Assembly (NCBI GenBank): GCA_009692465.1
Contig: SHZD01000030.1
Coordinates: forward strand, 1-40,614
Direction: 5' to 3'
Length of the DNA stretch: 40,614 nt
DNA from: Myxococcales bacterium
GTDB taxonomy: Bacteria; Myxococcota_A; UBA9042
The notes beneath the pieces are model-generated. The model ran no database searches and was not told where the DNA came from. It saw nothing but the letters and a program-made list of their open reading frames with translations. Shown one piece after another: positions 1-9,926 of this stretch; position 1 is the stretch's first letter, and each line of letters begins with the position of its first letter. The position numbers were made by a program, and so were the translations under genes.

Positions 1-254
1 CCAAGTTCGCGCGCACTCTCAATATTGTCCTGACGGCTGGCATCGACGTATTGGGCCATCCACATCAGATCAGCCCCTGCACAAAACGTCTCGCCTTCGG
101 CGTCCACAACGATGACGCGCACGTTGTCGTCGCTGCCAAACGCAGCAATTGTGGCGTCGATAATCTGTAACATCTCGCCATTAAATGCATTTTTCTTCTC
201 TGGCCGGGCCAGAGTGAGGCGACCGACTCCGTTGTGTACTTGAGTCTTGATCAT
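1..254 (-). CDS. liuC: Enoyl-CoA hydratase/isomerase family protein, probable methylglutaconyl-CoA hydratase (N-terminal part)
   Basis: Only the first 84 codons lie in the window; the gene continues past its left edge. The start is ATG at 254, and the protein opens MIKTQVHNGVGRLTLARPEK, the usual crotonase beginning. Around residue 65 it has FCAGADLMWM, the oxyanion-hole/CoA-binding signature of crotonases. The ADLxWM variant is what I associate with methylglutaconyl-CoA hydratase (LiuC/AUH), which hydrates 3-methylglutaconyl-CoA to HMG-CoA in leucine and isovalerate breakdown. It lies 111 bp downstream of a methylcrotonyl-CoA carboxylase beta subunit on the same strand, matching the liuB-liuC order known in other bacteria. 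The crotonase family is certain. The substrate is inferred from the neighbour and the ADLxWM motif; the catalytic glutamates lie outside the window. Confidence 0.85.
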   Translation of the reverse strand, partial: MIKTQVHNGVGRLTLARPEKKNAFNGEMLQIIDATIAAFGSDDNVRVIVVDAEGETFCAGADLMWMAQYVDASRQDNIESAREL

Positions 255-365
255 CGTTGCACTTCGCCCAAAGGGCTGTTGCCGCGCAATGCGGTGGCTG
301 ACTGGGGGCCAACGGCAAAGCTGACGTCAATTTGGCTGCAAGTGGGGTTCCGTCAGCTGAACGGC

Positions 366-1973
366 TTACATACGAATAACCCCAGGCTGCCACGGCCCAA
401 ATGGGGCGTTGTGGCAAACAGACAAGGAAAGGCCAAGAATATCACGGGTTTGGGGCATGGCAATCACACCGTCGTCCCACAGCCGGGCGGTCGCATACCA
501 AGGATTGCCCTCGCGCTCGTAGCGTTCGATCACCGGCGCGCGGATGCCGTCTTCGTCCGCAGGCGACAACACTTTGCCATCTTTGAGCAATTGCTCGCGC
601 TTCACCGTCGCCAGCACGCTGGCGGCCTGCTCGCCGCCCATAACGCTGATGCGGGCGTTGGGCCACATGTACAAGAAGCGCGGCTGGTAGGCGCGACCGC
701 ACATTCCGTAATTGCCGGCGCCATACGATCCGCCGATAATCACAGTAATTTTAGGAACATTCGCGCTGGCCACCGCGTGGACCATTTTGGCGCCGTCTTT
801 GGCGATGCCGCCGTGCTCCGCTTTGCTACCCACCATGAATCCAGTGATATTTTGCAAAAACAGTAATGGTGTCTGGCGAGTACAGCACAATTCGATAAAG
901 TGGGTGGCCTTGAGCGCACTGGTCGAAAACAACACGCCGTTGTTCGCCAGAATGCCGACCGGCATGCCATGGATGCGCGCGAATCCACACACGATCTCGG
1001 TGCCATAGCGCGGCTTGAACTCGTGCATCCGTGAACCGTCGACCAACCGGGCGATCACCTGCCGCACGTCGTAGGGCTGTCGTAAATCCGCGGAAACAAT
1101 ACCAAACAGCTCGTCGGCGTCGAACAACGGATCGACAGCGTCGGCGATTTGCCCAGTCATGGTTTTGGTTCGATTGAGCGTCTCCACGGCATTGCGCGCC
1201 AAATGCAACGCGTGCAGGTCGTCGTCAGCCAAATGATCCGCAACTCCAGAAATCCGGGTGTGGACGTCGCCGCCGCCCAAGGCCTCAGCGCTGATTTCCT
1301 CGCCAGTCGCCGCCTTGACCAATGGCGGACCGGCCAAATAGATCGTTCCCCGATTGCGCACGATGATCGCTTCATCGGCCATCGCCGGCACATATGCGCC
1401 ACCAGCCGTGCACATTCCCATAACTACGGCGATTTGCGGTATTCCCGCCGCTGACAACCGCGCCTGATTATAGAAAATGCGGCCAAAATGGTCGCGATCT
1501 GGAAACACTTCACTTTGCAACGGTAAAAAGGCGCCGCCAGAGTCCACCAGGTACACGCACGGCAGGCGGTTCTCCGCTGCAACCTCTTGCGCTCGCAAGT
1601 GTTTTTTGACTGTCAGCGGATAGTAGCTGCCGCCTTTGACGGTCGCGTCATTCGCCACGATCATGCACTGGCGACCAGCGATCTGGCCGATGCCGGTGAT
1701 TAATCCAGCGGAGGCTGCCTCGCCGTCATACAGCTGCCACGCAGCTAATGGCGACAGCTCGAGAAACGGGCTGCCAACGTCGATCAGCGCATCGACCCGG
1801 TCGCGAACCAACAACGCCCCGCGCTCCGTGTGGCGCAAACGAGCGCCCGAAGGTCCGCCCAGACGAACGGTCGCCAAGTCTGCCGCCAGCTTAGCGTGCA
1901 ACTGCGCGTGATGAGCGCGGTTTGCTTGCCATTGCGGTGAGGTTGGTTCGATGTTGGATTCAAGGACGTCCAT
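366..1973 (-). CDS. liuB: Methylcrotonyl-CoA carboxylase carboxyltransferase (beta) subunit
   Basis: A 535-residue acyl-CoA carboxylase carboxyltransferase, full length for the MCC beta family. It transfers carboxyl from biotin to 3-methylcrotonyl-CoA in leucine degradation, in complex with a biotinylated alpha subunit that is not in this window. The N-terminal half has [11 protein letters not shown] and [11 protein letters not shown] (about residue 190), and then [14 protein letters not shown], which is typical of MCC rather than propionyl-CoA carboxylase. The C-terminal half carries [16 protein letters not shown] near residue 417 and ends in the short Arg-Met tail usual for this family. ATG at 1973 gives a normal N-terminus ([10 protein letters not shown], then an [21 protein letters not shown] motif). 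The putative hydratase liuC follows on the same strand, so the two probably share a transcript. Geranyl-CoA carboxylase is the closest alternative. Confidence 0.92.
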   Translation of the reverse strand: MDVLESNIEPTSPQWQANRAHHAQLHAKLAADLATVRLGGPSGARLRHTERGALLVRDRVDALIDVGSPFLELSPLAAWQLYDGEAASAGLITGIGQIAGRQCMIVANDATVKGGSYYPLTVKKHLRAQEVAAENRLPCVYLVDSGGAFLPLQSEVFPDRDHFGRIFYNQARLSAAGIPQIAVVMGMCTAGGAYVPAMADEAIIVRNRGTIYLAGPPLVKAATGEEISAEALGGGDVHTRISGVADHLADDDLHALHLARNAVETLNRTKTMTGQIADAVDPLFDADELFGIVSADLRQPYDVRQVIARLVDGSRMHEFKPRYGTEIVCGFARIHGMPVGILANNGVLFSTSALKATHFIELCCTRQTPLLFLQNITGFMVGSKAEHGGIAKDGAKMVHAVASANVPKITVIIGGSYGAGNYGMCGRAYQPRFLYMWPNARISVMGGEQAASVLATVKREQLLKDGKVLSPADEDGIRAPVIERYEREGNPWYATARLWDDGVIAMPQTRDILGLSLSVCHNAPFGPWQPGVIRM

Positions 1974-2284
1974 GCTGGCGCGGTTTGTAGCATGGTCGCG
2001 GTCGGGTGTCAGTCGTGCTCAGAATTCGATGGACGCAGACGCCGCTCCAACCAGCCCGAGGACTTCGGCATTGGTGCAGACAGGCCGGCAATGACGGCCG
2101 GCGGCGCCACAGACGGCAGCCGGCAAAGTGGATTCAACCTAGAGGTGTCGTCCAAATAGCGTCGCAAAATCATGCTATTATCCCGCCTTAATTGTCACTC
2201 AACCGCTTTTACGCGACTCTGCATTCGACAACGCCGCGGTCGCGCGCTTGCTGTGGTATGCTGTGGCGCAAATTCGGGTATACT
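1974..2284. other. Divergent intergenic region between liuB and the methyltransferase gene
   Basis: About 310 bp between two divergently transcribed genes, so promoters for both should be here. The clearest feature is a short perfect hairpin, GCCGGC at 2084-2089 pairing with 2097-2102 around a 7-nt loop. A TATTAT at 2176-2181 could be a -10 box for the rightward gene, but no convincing -35 lies at the right distance. Open frames here are short and have no recognisable content. Confidence 0.3.
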
Positions 2285-2878
2285 ATGCTGAATATACAAT
2301 ACAAACCCTCCGCTGATGCCAGCTCACCGCCGTGGATAGTGGAGCGCCTCAGCACCTCGATTGGCACCTTGGCGGTGTTGAGTTCGGCGCGTGGTCTGCT
2401 GGCGATCGATTTTGACGGTCACGCCGAGACAATTGTCGAGCGGGCTCAGCGGCGCCTCGGAGTTCAAGCCCAAGTAATCAAAGGTAAAACCAAGGAGGCG
2501 GCCCAGCTGGTTGAGTATTTTGCGGGTACCCGAGAGCACTTTGATCTCGACATCGATCTCAGCGGATTGCCACAGTTTCAACAGGCAGTCCTTACGGCTC
2601 TGTGTCAGGTTACAACAGGTTGCACCGTTACCTATGCCAGTCTGGCCCGAGCGATTGGCAAACCGAAGGCGGCGCGAGCCGTCGGTAATGCGTTGGGCCG
2701 CAACCCGATTCCGGTCGTGGTTCCCTGCCATCGCGTCCTGCAAGGCACCGGCGCGTTGGGTGGCTTCACCGGCGGTCTGCACCGCAAGATCGCGTTGCTC
2801 AAGCTAGAACACCCCGATCCAACCAAACTGCCGCTGCGAACGCAGCTTGCGTTGCGCGGTGCTGTCGATGGGAATTGA
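2285..2878 (+). CDS. ogt: Methylated-DNA--[protein]-cysteine S-methyltransferase
   Basis: A 197-residue O6-alkylguanine-DNA alkyltransferase. It repairs O6-methylguanine by moving the alkyl group irreversibly to its own cysteine. The active-site block is IPVVVPCHRVL (acceptor Cys in PCHR), followed by GGFTGGLHRK, and preceded by the DNA-binding wing containing TYASLARAIGKPKAARAVG. Length and order match stand-alone Ogt proteins; there is no fused Ada regulatory domain. The frame is open further upstream (TTG at 2192, ATG at 2258). ATG at 2285 is preferred because the family fold begins soon after it, but no good Shine-Dalgarno sequence supports any of the three. The neighbours give no functional hint. 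Confidence 0.93.
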   Translation: MLNIQYKPSADASSPPWIVERLSTSIGTLAVLSSARGLLAIDFDGHAETIVERAQRRLGVQAQVIKGKTKEAAQLVEYFAGTREHFDLDIDLSGLPQFQQAVLTALCQVTTGCTVTYASLARAIGKPKAARAVGNALGRNPIPVVVPCHRVLQGTGALGGFTGGLHRKIALLKLEHPDPTKLPLRTQLALRGAVDGN

Positions 2879-2905
2879 CTCTTCGCTAGTCCCCGGTCCA
2901 TTGTC

Positions 2906-2919
2906 AATTTCGCGAAATT
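2906..2919. promoter_or_regulatory. 14-bp perfect palindrome upstream of the SDR gene (possible operator)
   Basis: AATTTCGCGAAATT is a perfect inverted repeat about 85 bp upstream of the SDR start codon, in the intergenic gap after the methyltransferase. Fatty-acid and CoA metabolism genes are often controlled by TetR- or GntR-type repressors that bind short palindromes, so an operator is plausible. Nothing in the window identifies the protein that would bind it. Confidence 0.25.
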
Positions 2920-3002
2920 TTGCCAAAACCCGCCGCCCCCTTGGATAGGGGCCGCATCGCCTAGCGATTGCGCCTGCTAGCCACCTAAAAATGGAGAAAA
3001 TC

Positions 3003-3770
3003 ATGCAGTTAAGTAATGTCATTGCCTTAGTAACCGGCAGCGCTTCGGGATTGGGACGGGCTACGGCGCAGCGCCTCGCTCGTGGCGGTGCAAGGGTTGT
3101 CATTTGCGATTTGCCAGTCAGTCATGGCGCCAATATCGCTGAAGAAATAGGCGAAAACGCCTTTTTTGCCGGCTGCGACGTCACCAGTGAGGCGGACATC
3201 TGCGCTGCGCTCGATCAAGCCGAGGCCAAGTGGGGCAAGGTTAACGTGGTGGTCAACTGCGCCGGCATCGCGATCGCCAAGCGCACGCTGTCCAAAAGCG
3301 GGGCTCACGACTTGGGCATATTTCTCAAGGTGTTGCAGGTCAACGTCGGTGGTTCTTTCAATGTAATTCGGCTTGTGGCCCAGCGTCTGGCCGAAACTGA
3401 GCCGGGCGTTGATGGTGAGCGCGGGGTCTTCATCAGCACCGCCAGCGTTGCCGCATTTGATGGCCAGATCGGCCAAGTCGCCTACGCTGCCTCAAAAGCG
3501 GCAATTCACGGCATGACCTTGCCGTTGGCCCGCGATCTCATGCACTTGGGCATGCGGGTGTGTACGATCGCCCCTGGCTTGTTCAAGACGCCGATGCTGG
3601 CGTCATTGCCAGAGCAAGTCCAAAATGAGCTGGCCAAACAAGTGCCGTTTCCGCAGCGACTTGGCGATCCTGATGAATATGCCCAACTTGCGGAGCACAT
3701 TATCACCAACCGCATGCTCAATGGCGAGACGATCCGGTTGGATGGCGCCCTGCGTATGCCGCCCAAATAG
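3003..3770 (+). CDS. Short-chain dehydrogenase, HSD10-type 3-hydroxyacyl-CoA / 2-methyl-3-hydroxybutyryl-CoA dehydrogenase
   Basis: A 255-residue classical SDR. It has the NAD-binding TGSASGLG motif near residue 12, NCAGIA, and the catalytic YAASK preceded by the [17 protein letters not shown] stretch diagnostic of the HSD17B10 family. The C-terminal [23 protein letters not shown] and [12 protein letters not shown] also match HSD10 closely. Such enzymes oxidise 3-hydroxyacyl-CoAs, notably 2-methyl-3-hydroxybutyryl-CoA in isoleucine degradation. That fits the nearby leucine-degradation genes, although this gene is on the opposite strand. ATG at 3003 was chosen because GGAG at 2993-2996 sits 6 nt upstream; the in-frame ATG at 2991 would put that ribosome-binding site inside the gene. 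The family call is firm; the physiological substrate is inferred. Confidence 0.92.
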   Translation: MQLSNVIALVTGSASGLGRATAQRLARGGARVVICDLPVSHGANIAEEIGENAFFAGCDVTSEADICAALDQAEAKWGKVNVVVNCAGIAIAKRTLSKSGAHDLGIFLKVLQVNVGGSFNVIRLVAQRLAETEPGVDGERGVFISTASVAAFDGQIGQVAYAASKAAIHGMTLPLARDLMHLGMRVCTIAPGLFKTPMLASLPEQVQNELAKQVPFPQRLGDPDEYAQLAEHIITNRMLNGETIRLDGALRMPPK

Positions 3771-4138
3771 GCCGCGCGGCGAACTCGCTGGTCCTGCTGA
3801 CTTGCCCGCCAGTTCGGCTCAATTTCGAAAAACTGCACGCTTGCGCCCCGGCTATTTCTTCGGCCTTGCCAGTCGCGCAGTTCCGTGCTAATCTCGTGTC
3901 GCCTTCGGACATGGGAATTGTACTCGAGGGTATAGGCACGGGCGGCGTGGGTTTAGGCAAGTGGCCTGATTTCGCGCAGTTTGGCAAGACAGTCTGGCAA
4001 TCTGGCAGATTTTGGCAGTTCGGCAGTTGTGGAATTGGGCGCAGGCCCACCATCCAATTACCGGTAGCACGGGTCAGGTTTTCGGCGGCATTCGGGCGTA
4101 CCCTAACAAGGGCGCTTGTGGCAAGGGTGAGATAGGCA
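3771..4138. other. Intergenic leader of the RRM gene
   Basis: A 368-bp gap. From about 3955 to 4030 it holds a loose series of TGGCA-containing units spaced roughly 10-20 nt apart (for example TCTGGCAATCTGGCAG and TTTTGGCAGTTCGGCAG). This may be a degenerate tandem repeat or part of a long 5' untranslated region of the RNA-binding protein gene. No convincing gene is present. Confidence 0.25.
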
Positions 4139-4675
4139 ATGGGAAAGAAGCTATTCGTGGGCGGTTTGAGCTGGAACACGGAAGATGCGTCGCTTCGTGC
4201 GGCGTTTGAGCGCTTTGGCGCGGTGGCCGACGCCAAGGTGATCAAAGATCGCGAGTCCAATCGCTCGCGCGGATTTGGTTTCGTCACCATGAGCGACGAC
4301 GAGTCGGCGCGCAAGGCAGTCGAAGGTATGGACGGCAAGGAGCTGGACGGCCGGGTTGTTAAAGTCAGCGAAGCGCAGGAGCGTCCGCCACGTGCGGGCG
4401 GTGAGCGCAGCTTCGGCGGCGGCGGTGGCACCGGCGGTGGCGGTGGCGGCTACGGTGGCGGCGGTGGCGGTGGCGGCTATGGCGGCGACCGCGGCGGCGG
4501 CGGCGATCGTGGCGGCGGCGGTGGTCGCGGCGGCTACGGCGGCGGCGGCGGTGGTCGCGGCAGCTACGGCGATCGCGGCGGCGGTGGCGGCTACGGCGGC
4601 GATCGTGGCGGCGGCGGCGGTTACGGCGGCAACAGTGATCGCGACAAGGATCGCGGCAGTAGCGACCGTTGGTAG
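4139..4675 (+). CDS. RNA-binding protein: single RRM domain with glycine-rich tail
   Basis: A 178-residue protein. Residues 1-80 form one RNA recognition motif, with RNP2 as LFVGGL and RNP1 as RGFGFVTM. The rest is a low-complexity Gly/Arg/Tyr/Asp tail ending SSDRW. This architecture is seen in bacterial glycine-rich RRM proteins of cyanobacteria, Bacteroidetes and myxobacteria, often linked to cold or stress responses and mRNA binding. The RRM aromatic residues needed for single-strand RNA stacking are present. The tail is rich in GGC/GGT codons and gives long spurious frames on the same strand. The gene is followed immediately by a 21-bp tandem array that begins inside its last codons and by a strong terminator. 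ATG at 4139 leads straight into the RRM; the ribosome-binding site is weak. Confidence 0.93.
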   Translation: MGKKLFVGGLSWNTEDASLRAAFERFGAVADAKVIKDRESNRSRGFGFVTMSDDESARKAVEGMDGKELDGRVVKVSEAQERPPRAGGERSFGGGGGTGGGGGGYGGGGGGGGYGGDRGGGGDRGGGGGRGGYGGGGGGRGSYGDRGGGGGYGGDRGGGGGYGGNSDRDKDRGSSDRW

Positions 4676-4828
4676 GTCGTTAGCGATCGCTGGTAGGTCG
4701 TTAGCGGTCGCTGGTAGGTCGTTGGCGACCCTTGGTAATCAGTTAGCGACCCTTGGTAATCAGTTAGCGACCGTTGGTAATCAGTTAGCGACCGTTGGTA
4801 ATCAGTTAGCGACCGTCGGTCGTTCAGC
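4661..4828 (+). repeat. 21-bp tandem array (8 units) overlapping the RRM stop codon
   Basis: Eight consecutive 21-bp units (consensus AGCGACCGTTGGTAATCAGT plus one T) run from 4661 to 4828. The first unit holds the last four codons and stop of the RRM gene; the others form its 3' untranslated region. Because 21 is a multiple of three, a TAG or TAA recurs at the same place in the gene's reading frame in units 1-7; unit 8 has lost it. Several differences between units 1 and 2 are synonymous in that frame (GAC/GAT, CGT/CGC). Confidence 0.95.
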
Positions 4829-4876
4829 GATTACTTTGGGCAACGGCAAGCGATTGACCGAAGCCCACAACAAGTC

Positions 4877-4925
4877 AAACACCGAGGCCGGATCAGTACA
4901 CGCTGATTCGGCCTTTGGTGTTTTT
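4877..4925 (+). terminator. Rho-independent terminator of the RRM gene
   Basis: A long stem: AAACACC, GGCCG and ATCAG on the 5' side pair with CTGAT, CGGCC and GGTGTTT on the 3' side. The loop is 6 nt (4897-4902) and a run of T residues follows directly. Internal mismatches are few. It lies downstream of the tandem array, so the array is probably transcribed with the gene. Confidence 0.85.
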
Positions 4926-5004
4926 GCTTGCCGGTGGTTTTTGTACTTGCCGGTGGTGTTTTTACTCGACCGCCAGCGGCAGATGACTCGGCTTGGACCT
5001 CAGC

Positions 5005-6318
5005 TCAAAACGCCGGCGCCCGGTCTTTAGGGTCAAAGAAGTACCCCAACGGCAAATGCATACGCGCGGCCCACGCCTTTTCGCTGTGATCGCCACCGGC
5101 AGCCTCATAGTAGCCAAGAGTCTGGTTTTCCACCCATCCCAGCTCCAGCAGCACCTTGCGCAGCGCTTGGGCGTCCTGCAACCCGTCCTTCACTGTGCCG
5201 ACATCCAACCAGATTTTGGGATGTTGCGCTGTTCCAGCGGCCGCTGCGATCCAAGTCAGCGTCTTGAGATCGGCCCACCACCATGATCCGCTCATGGCGA
5301 TCGCACCGCTCCAGTGCTCAGGGTAAGCGCCGACCGCGTACAGGCTCATCAACCCGCCGAGTGAAGACCCGCCAATCGTACGAGCGCTAGCCCCGCTTTG
5401 TAGGCGATATTTGGTCGCGAGCGCTGGCAGCACCGCGGCGTGAACCCACTGAAAAAACGCAGGTCCACCGCCTCCTTGGCCCGATGCGTTGGCCCATGGC
5501 GTGTACTCATTGATGCGGGCCGCCCCAGCATGATCGATGGCAGCGACCACATACTCCTCAGATTTAGCCGCCAGCATCGCCTTGTCGATGGCTTCGTCGA
5601 CTTCCCACGCCACACCAAACGTTGCGGTTTGGGCGTCGAACACATTTTGACCGTCGAGCATCACTAACAAACGGTAGGTGGCCACGCTGTTTTCGTCGTA
5701 GCCAGCTGGTAGGCGCACGCGCAAGGTGCGCGGTTTGCCGTCGGGTCCAGCAACGGCAAAGTCATCGCGGCGCGGTGCAGCCAATTTGGGGTCAAAATAG
5801 GGATAGATAGTCCGCTGTTTCTTCGCAGTCACCACGTAGTTGCCGCCAAGTGACCACACACCCGCCAAAAGTGGTTTGACGGCGAAAGAGGCGGCATCCC
5901 CAGGTACTTCAAAATAGGCGGCTTTGGGGGCGATTGACTTGGACATCCAATCGTCCGTCCAGCTCAAGGGCGACGCACTGCCCCGCAAAGTAAGCGTCAG
6001 CGGCTGCGGATAGTGAACCCAGATCGCGGTCGTTAGAGATCCGCTGTCGGCGGCCTCGCTTTGGCTAGTTAGGTCTGAGGCAACGACAGATTCGCCGGCA
6101 ACATCGCCAACAGCGACCTCACTGCTTTCGTCGAGCTTTACTGTCGCGTCGCCCTGGTCCAACCCAGCCAAGTCAGAGGCGTGTTGCCCGGGCGCGTCCG
6201 CCTGAGCGCCCGCAGAGCCAGCATCGCCGGTTGGTCCAGTGCAGCCCCAAGCGGCCGCGACGACCACAACGAACAGCCACCACTGCGAGCGCGGCCCGCT
6301 GTCGTTGCACACGGGCAC
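5005..6318 (-). CDS. Lipoprotein esterase, alpha/beta-hydrolase (esterase D / enterochelin-esterase-like)
   Basis: A 437-residue protein. It has an N-terminal signal ending in a lipobox (AAAWGC), then an Asp/Ala/Ser-rich linker to about residue 100, then an alpha/beta hydrolase domain of the putative esterase family (COG2819/Esterase D type). Visible features are the strand LLVMLDGQNVF, the nucleophile elbow GGSSLGG (Ser near residue 319), and GGDHSEKAW near the C-terminus, which should supply the catalytic His. It is expected to be membrane-anchored and hydrolyse carboxylic esters outside the cytoplasm; the substrate is unknown. GTG at 6318 gives a good signal peptide. A second GTG at 6312 is equally possible. 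It is probably a single-gene unit, 126 bp downstream of the PilZ gene on the same strand. Confidence 0.85.
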   Translation of the reverse strand: MPVCNDSGPRSQWWLFVVVVAAAWGCTGPTGDAGSAGAQADAPGQHASDLAGLDQGDATVKLDESSEVAVGDVAGESVVASDLTSQSEAADSGSLTTAIWVHYPQPLTLTLRGSASPLSWTDDWMSKSIAPKAAYFEVPGDAASFAVKPLLAGVWSLGGNYVVTAKKQRTIYPYFDPKLAAPRRDDFAVAGPDGKPRTLRVRLPAGYDENSVATYRLLVMLDGQNVFDAQTATFGVAWEVDEAIDKAMLAAKSEEYVVAAIDHAGAARINEYTPWANASGQGGGGPAFFQWVHAAVLPALATKYRLQSGASARTIGGSSLGGLMSLYAVGAYPEHWSGAIAMSGSWWWADLKTLTWIAAAAGTAQHPKIWLDVGTVKDGLQDAQALRKVLLELGWVENQTLGYYEAAGGDHSEKAWAARMHLPLGYFFDPKDRAPAF

Positions 6319-6444
6319 TGCTTACCCCCACTTTGTGGCTATTTGCAGGTCAATCAATCGCATCAGGGACTCGGGTCTGCCGTGCCTCACCGGCTCACGG
6401 CCCACCCTGTTGTTGGCCGCATTGAAGCGGTTCGGCTGACCGTT

Positions 6445-7100
6445 TCAGGCCTCACGGTGGCGGCCAAGTCGCTCCGCCAGCGCATTTTGGCGGCTCAGGT
6501 ACACAAGTTCCAATAGCCGTTCCTCGTCCGCTGAGCCCAGCGTCACAAAACGCACGGCGATGCGATACTGAAGGCCTCGCGCTTCGCGTCGAACCACCAC
6601 ACCTGAAGCCCGCAGCTTGGGTCCACTTGGTGCGGCGCCGATTTCTGCATCGACGACCGCACCGAGCTCAAAAACGGTTTGCGTCAACAGCCCAAAACCA
6701 CTAGCGGAAATATCGATCTCAGTCTGCTGAGAGTCGATCGCCTTGTGGCCATCTTCGCAAACCAGCGACACCCACAGCCGCAAGTGAGCACGGACGAAAC
6801 TGCGACGCTCTTCAAGAGACGGCGGCCGCACGCTCACCAAGAAAAGACTGCTCGGCAGCACTTCTTCCACCCGCATCCGCCAAAAAATCAGCTTACCCGA
6901 TTTCTGGTAGGCAACCGTCACACTCTCTTGATTCGCCAGTATGACATCGATTTGGCTAACCATCAGGCTAGTCCGCGGAATCAGTAAGCTTTGCGCATCG
7001 ACCCGGCCAGCCTTGCCCCGCATGGTGAGGGCGCGACCGCTGACCGCGCTGACCAAGACCGTCAACTCGTCGCCTTCGCTCGGCCAGACGTTGGTGATGG

Positions 7101-7104
<4 letters not shown>
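6445..7104 (-). CDS. PilZ-domain protein (predicted c-di-GMP effector)
   Basis: A 219-residue protein with a YcgR-like N-terminal beta domain (residues 1-95) and a C-terminal PilZ domain. The c-di-GMP motifs are visible as ERRSFVR at 99-105 (RxxxR) and DISASG at 131-136 (D/N-x-S-x-x-G). The second messenger is therefore probably bound and the output should be motility, surface or envelope control. The start is GTG at 7104 and shares 4 nt (GTGA) with the stop codon of the upstream FHA gene, so translation is coupled and the two proteins probably work together. No enzymatic domain is present. Confidence 0.9.
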
Positions 7105-9182
<2,078 letters not shown>

Positions 9183-9509
9183 AGCAATCCCCCAATAACC
9201 CGGCAATTTTAGACAATTGTTGACATTCGGCCAACAGATGTGCGGGCGCGAAACTAGCACGCAAGGGCGGCGCTGCACAATCCCGACTCGAATCCTCAAT
9301 TTCCGCATCAGTTTCGACAGCGCGCCTCGATTTCGCTGGCAAGTGCTTCTTCGCCCGCTGTTGGGCGACCTCAAACAGCCTTCGAAAACACTGAACATCG
9401 ACCAGAATCACTGCCAAAGCGCACAGGCAAGGACCGCCGCCACTCAAGGCCGACTCTTTCCAAACCGACAGACTCGCCCAGTCCGCGCCGAAGACGTGGC
9501 CCGGCGAAT

Positions 9510-9676
9510 CCAGGATTTCCCATCGAAATTGTCGGCGGCTCCCGATTTGGGATGCCAGTGCCCTGTCGCTCGACAAGGAGCAAGGAGCATTTCGACTGAG
9601 GCGTACTCGCGTACGCCGCAAGGACAAAGGCGGCGCCGCGACGCAGAGATGCGCCCAAAGCGGGGGATCGCGGGAA
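9510..9676 (-). repeat. Dispersed repeat with GNRA-capped hairpin, copy B
   Basis: Read on the minus strand this is the same element as 19404-19556. Shared blocks in order are CCCGCGATCCCCCGCTTTGG with GCGCATCTC after it, a hairpin core GTAC-GCGA-GTAC, GCTCCTTGCTCCTTG, GCATCCCAAATCGGG, and ATTTC-ATGGGAA ending in CCTGG. In this copy the hairpin is GGCGTAC/GTACGCC around a GCGA tetraloop. The outer stem present in copy A is not kept. Confidence 0.85.
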
Positions 9677-9835
9677 TCCGTGCCCCTTGACAGCCAGAAT
9701 GCGGCACCTACTTTGATGTTGACGGCGGTCGCGAGGCAAATGCCGTTTGGTTGTGCTGGGTTGACTGGTTCATCTGGCGCTTCTGAGCGGGATGCTTCGC
9801 ATTTTCCGCTGCCGTAGTCGAATTCAGCGCTCGCG

Positions 9836-9863
9836 CGGCCGCAGCTTAAGCTAGTTGCGGCCG
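9836..9863 (+). other. Inverted repeat upstream of dnaK
   Basis: CGGCCGCA at 9836-9843 and TGCGGCCG at 9856-9863 form an 8-bp GC-rich stem with a 12-nt loop containing AGCTTAAGCT. No T-run follows. It could be a promoter-proximal operator or an RNA hairpin in the dnaK leader. Confidence 0.4.
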
Positions 9864-9892
9864 AGTAAATTTGGCCAGAATTGCCATGGGTA

Positions 9893-9908
9893 GGCTCTTC
9901 AGAGAGCC
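9893..9908 (+). promoter_or_regulatory. dnaK: Leader hairpin directly before the dnaK ribosome-binding site
   Basis: GGCTCT (9893-9898) pairs with AGAGCC (9903-9908) around a TCAG loop. The hairpin ends a few bases before the GGAG of the dnaK ribosome-binding site, so it could influence translation initiation. Whether it melts with temperature cannot be judged from sequence alone. Confidence 0.35.
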
Positions 9909-9926
9909 GGAGTTTGGAGAAAAAAG

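Larger units (their letters stand above)
9183..9926. other. Divergent region between the FHA gene and dnaK
   Basis: 744 bp without a convincing gene. It contains one copy of a dispersed repeat (9510-9676) and two hairpins just upstream of dnaK (9836-9863 and 9893-9908). I looked for a CIRCE inverted repeat and for a sigma-32 promoter of the CTTGAA-N12-16-CCCCAT type upstream of dnaK and saw neither. Frames here that look like proteins are translations of the dispersed repeat. Confidence 0.5.

Noticed and set aside
4356..5030. 224-codon Ala-rich frame over the RRM tail and tandem array
   Set aside because: It is a frame-shifted reading of the Gly-rich tail (GGC to GCG/GCC) and of the 21-bp repeat; it has no domain.
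9371..9739. 122-codon protein-like frame with FPRSPALGASLR-type peptide, also seen near 19400
   Set aside because: This frame is the translation of the dispersed repeat itself. The shared nucleotides extend through different frames and contain stable hairpins, so it is treated as repeat DNA rather than a gene.
9183..9926. CIRCE or sigma-32 heat-shock promoter upstream of dnaK
   Set aside because: Searched by eye for TTAGCACTC-N9-GAGTGCTAA and CTTGAA/CCCCAT patterns; none found.
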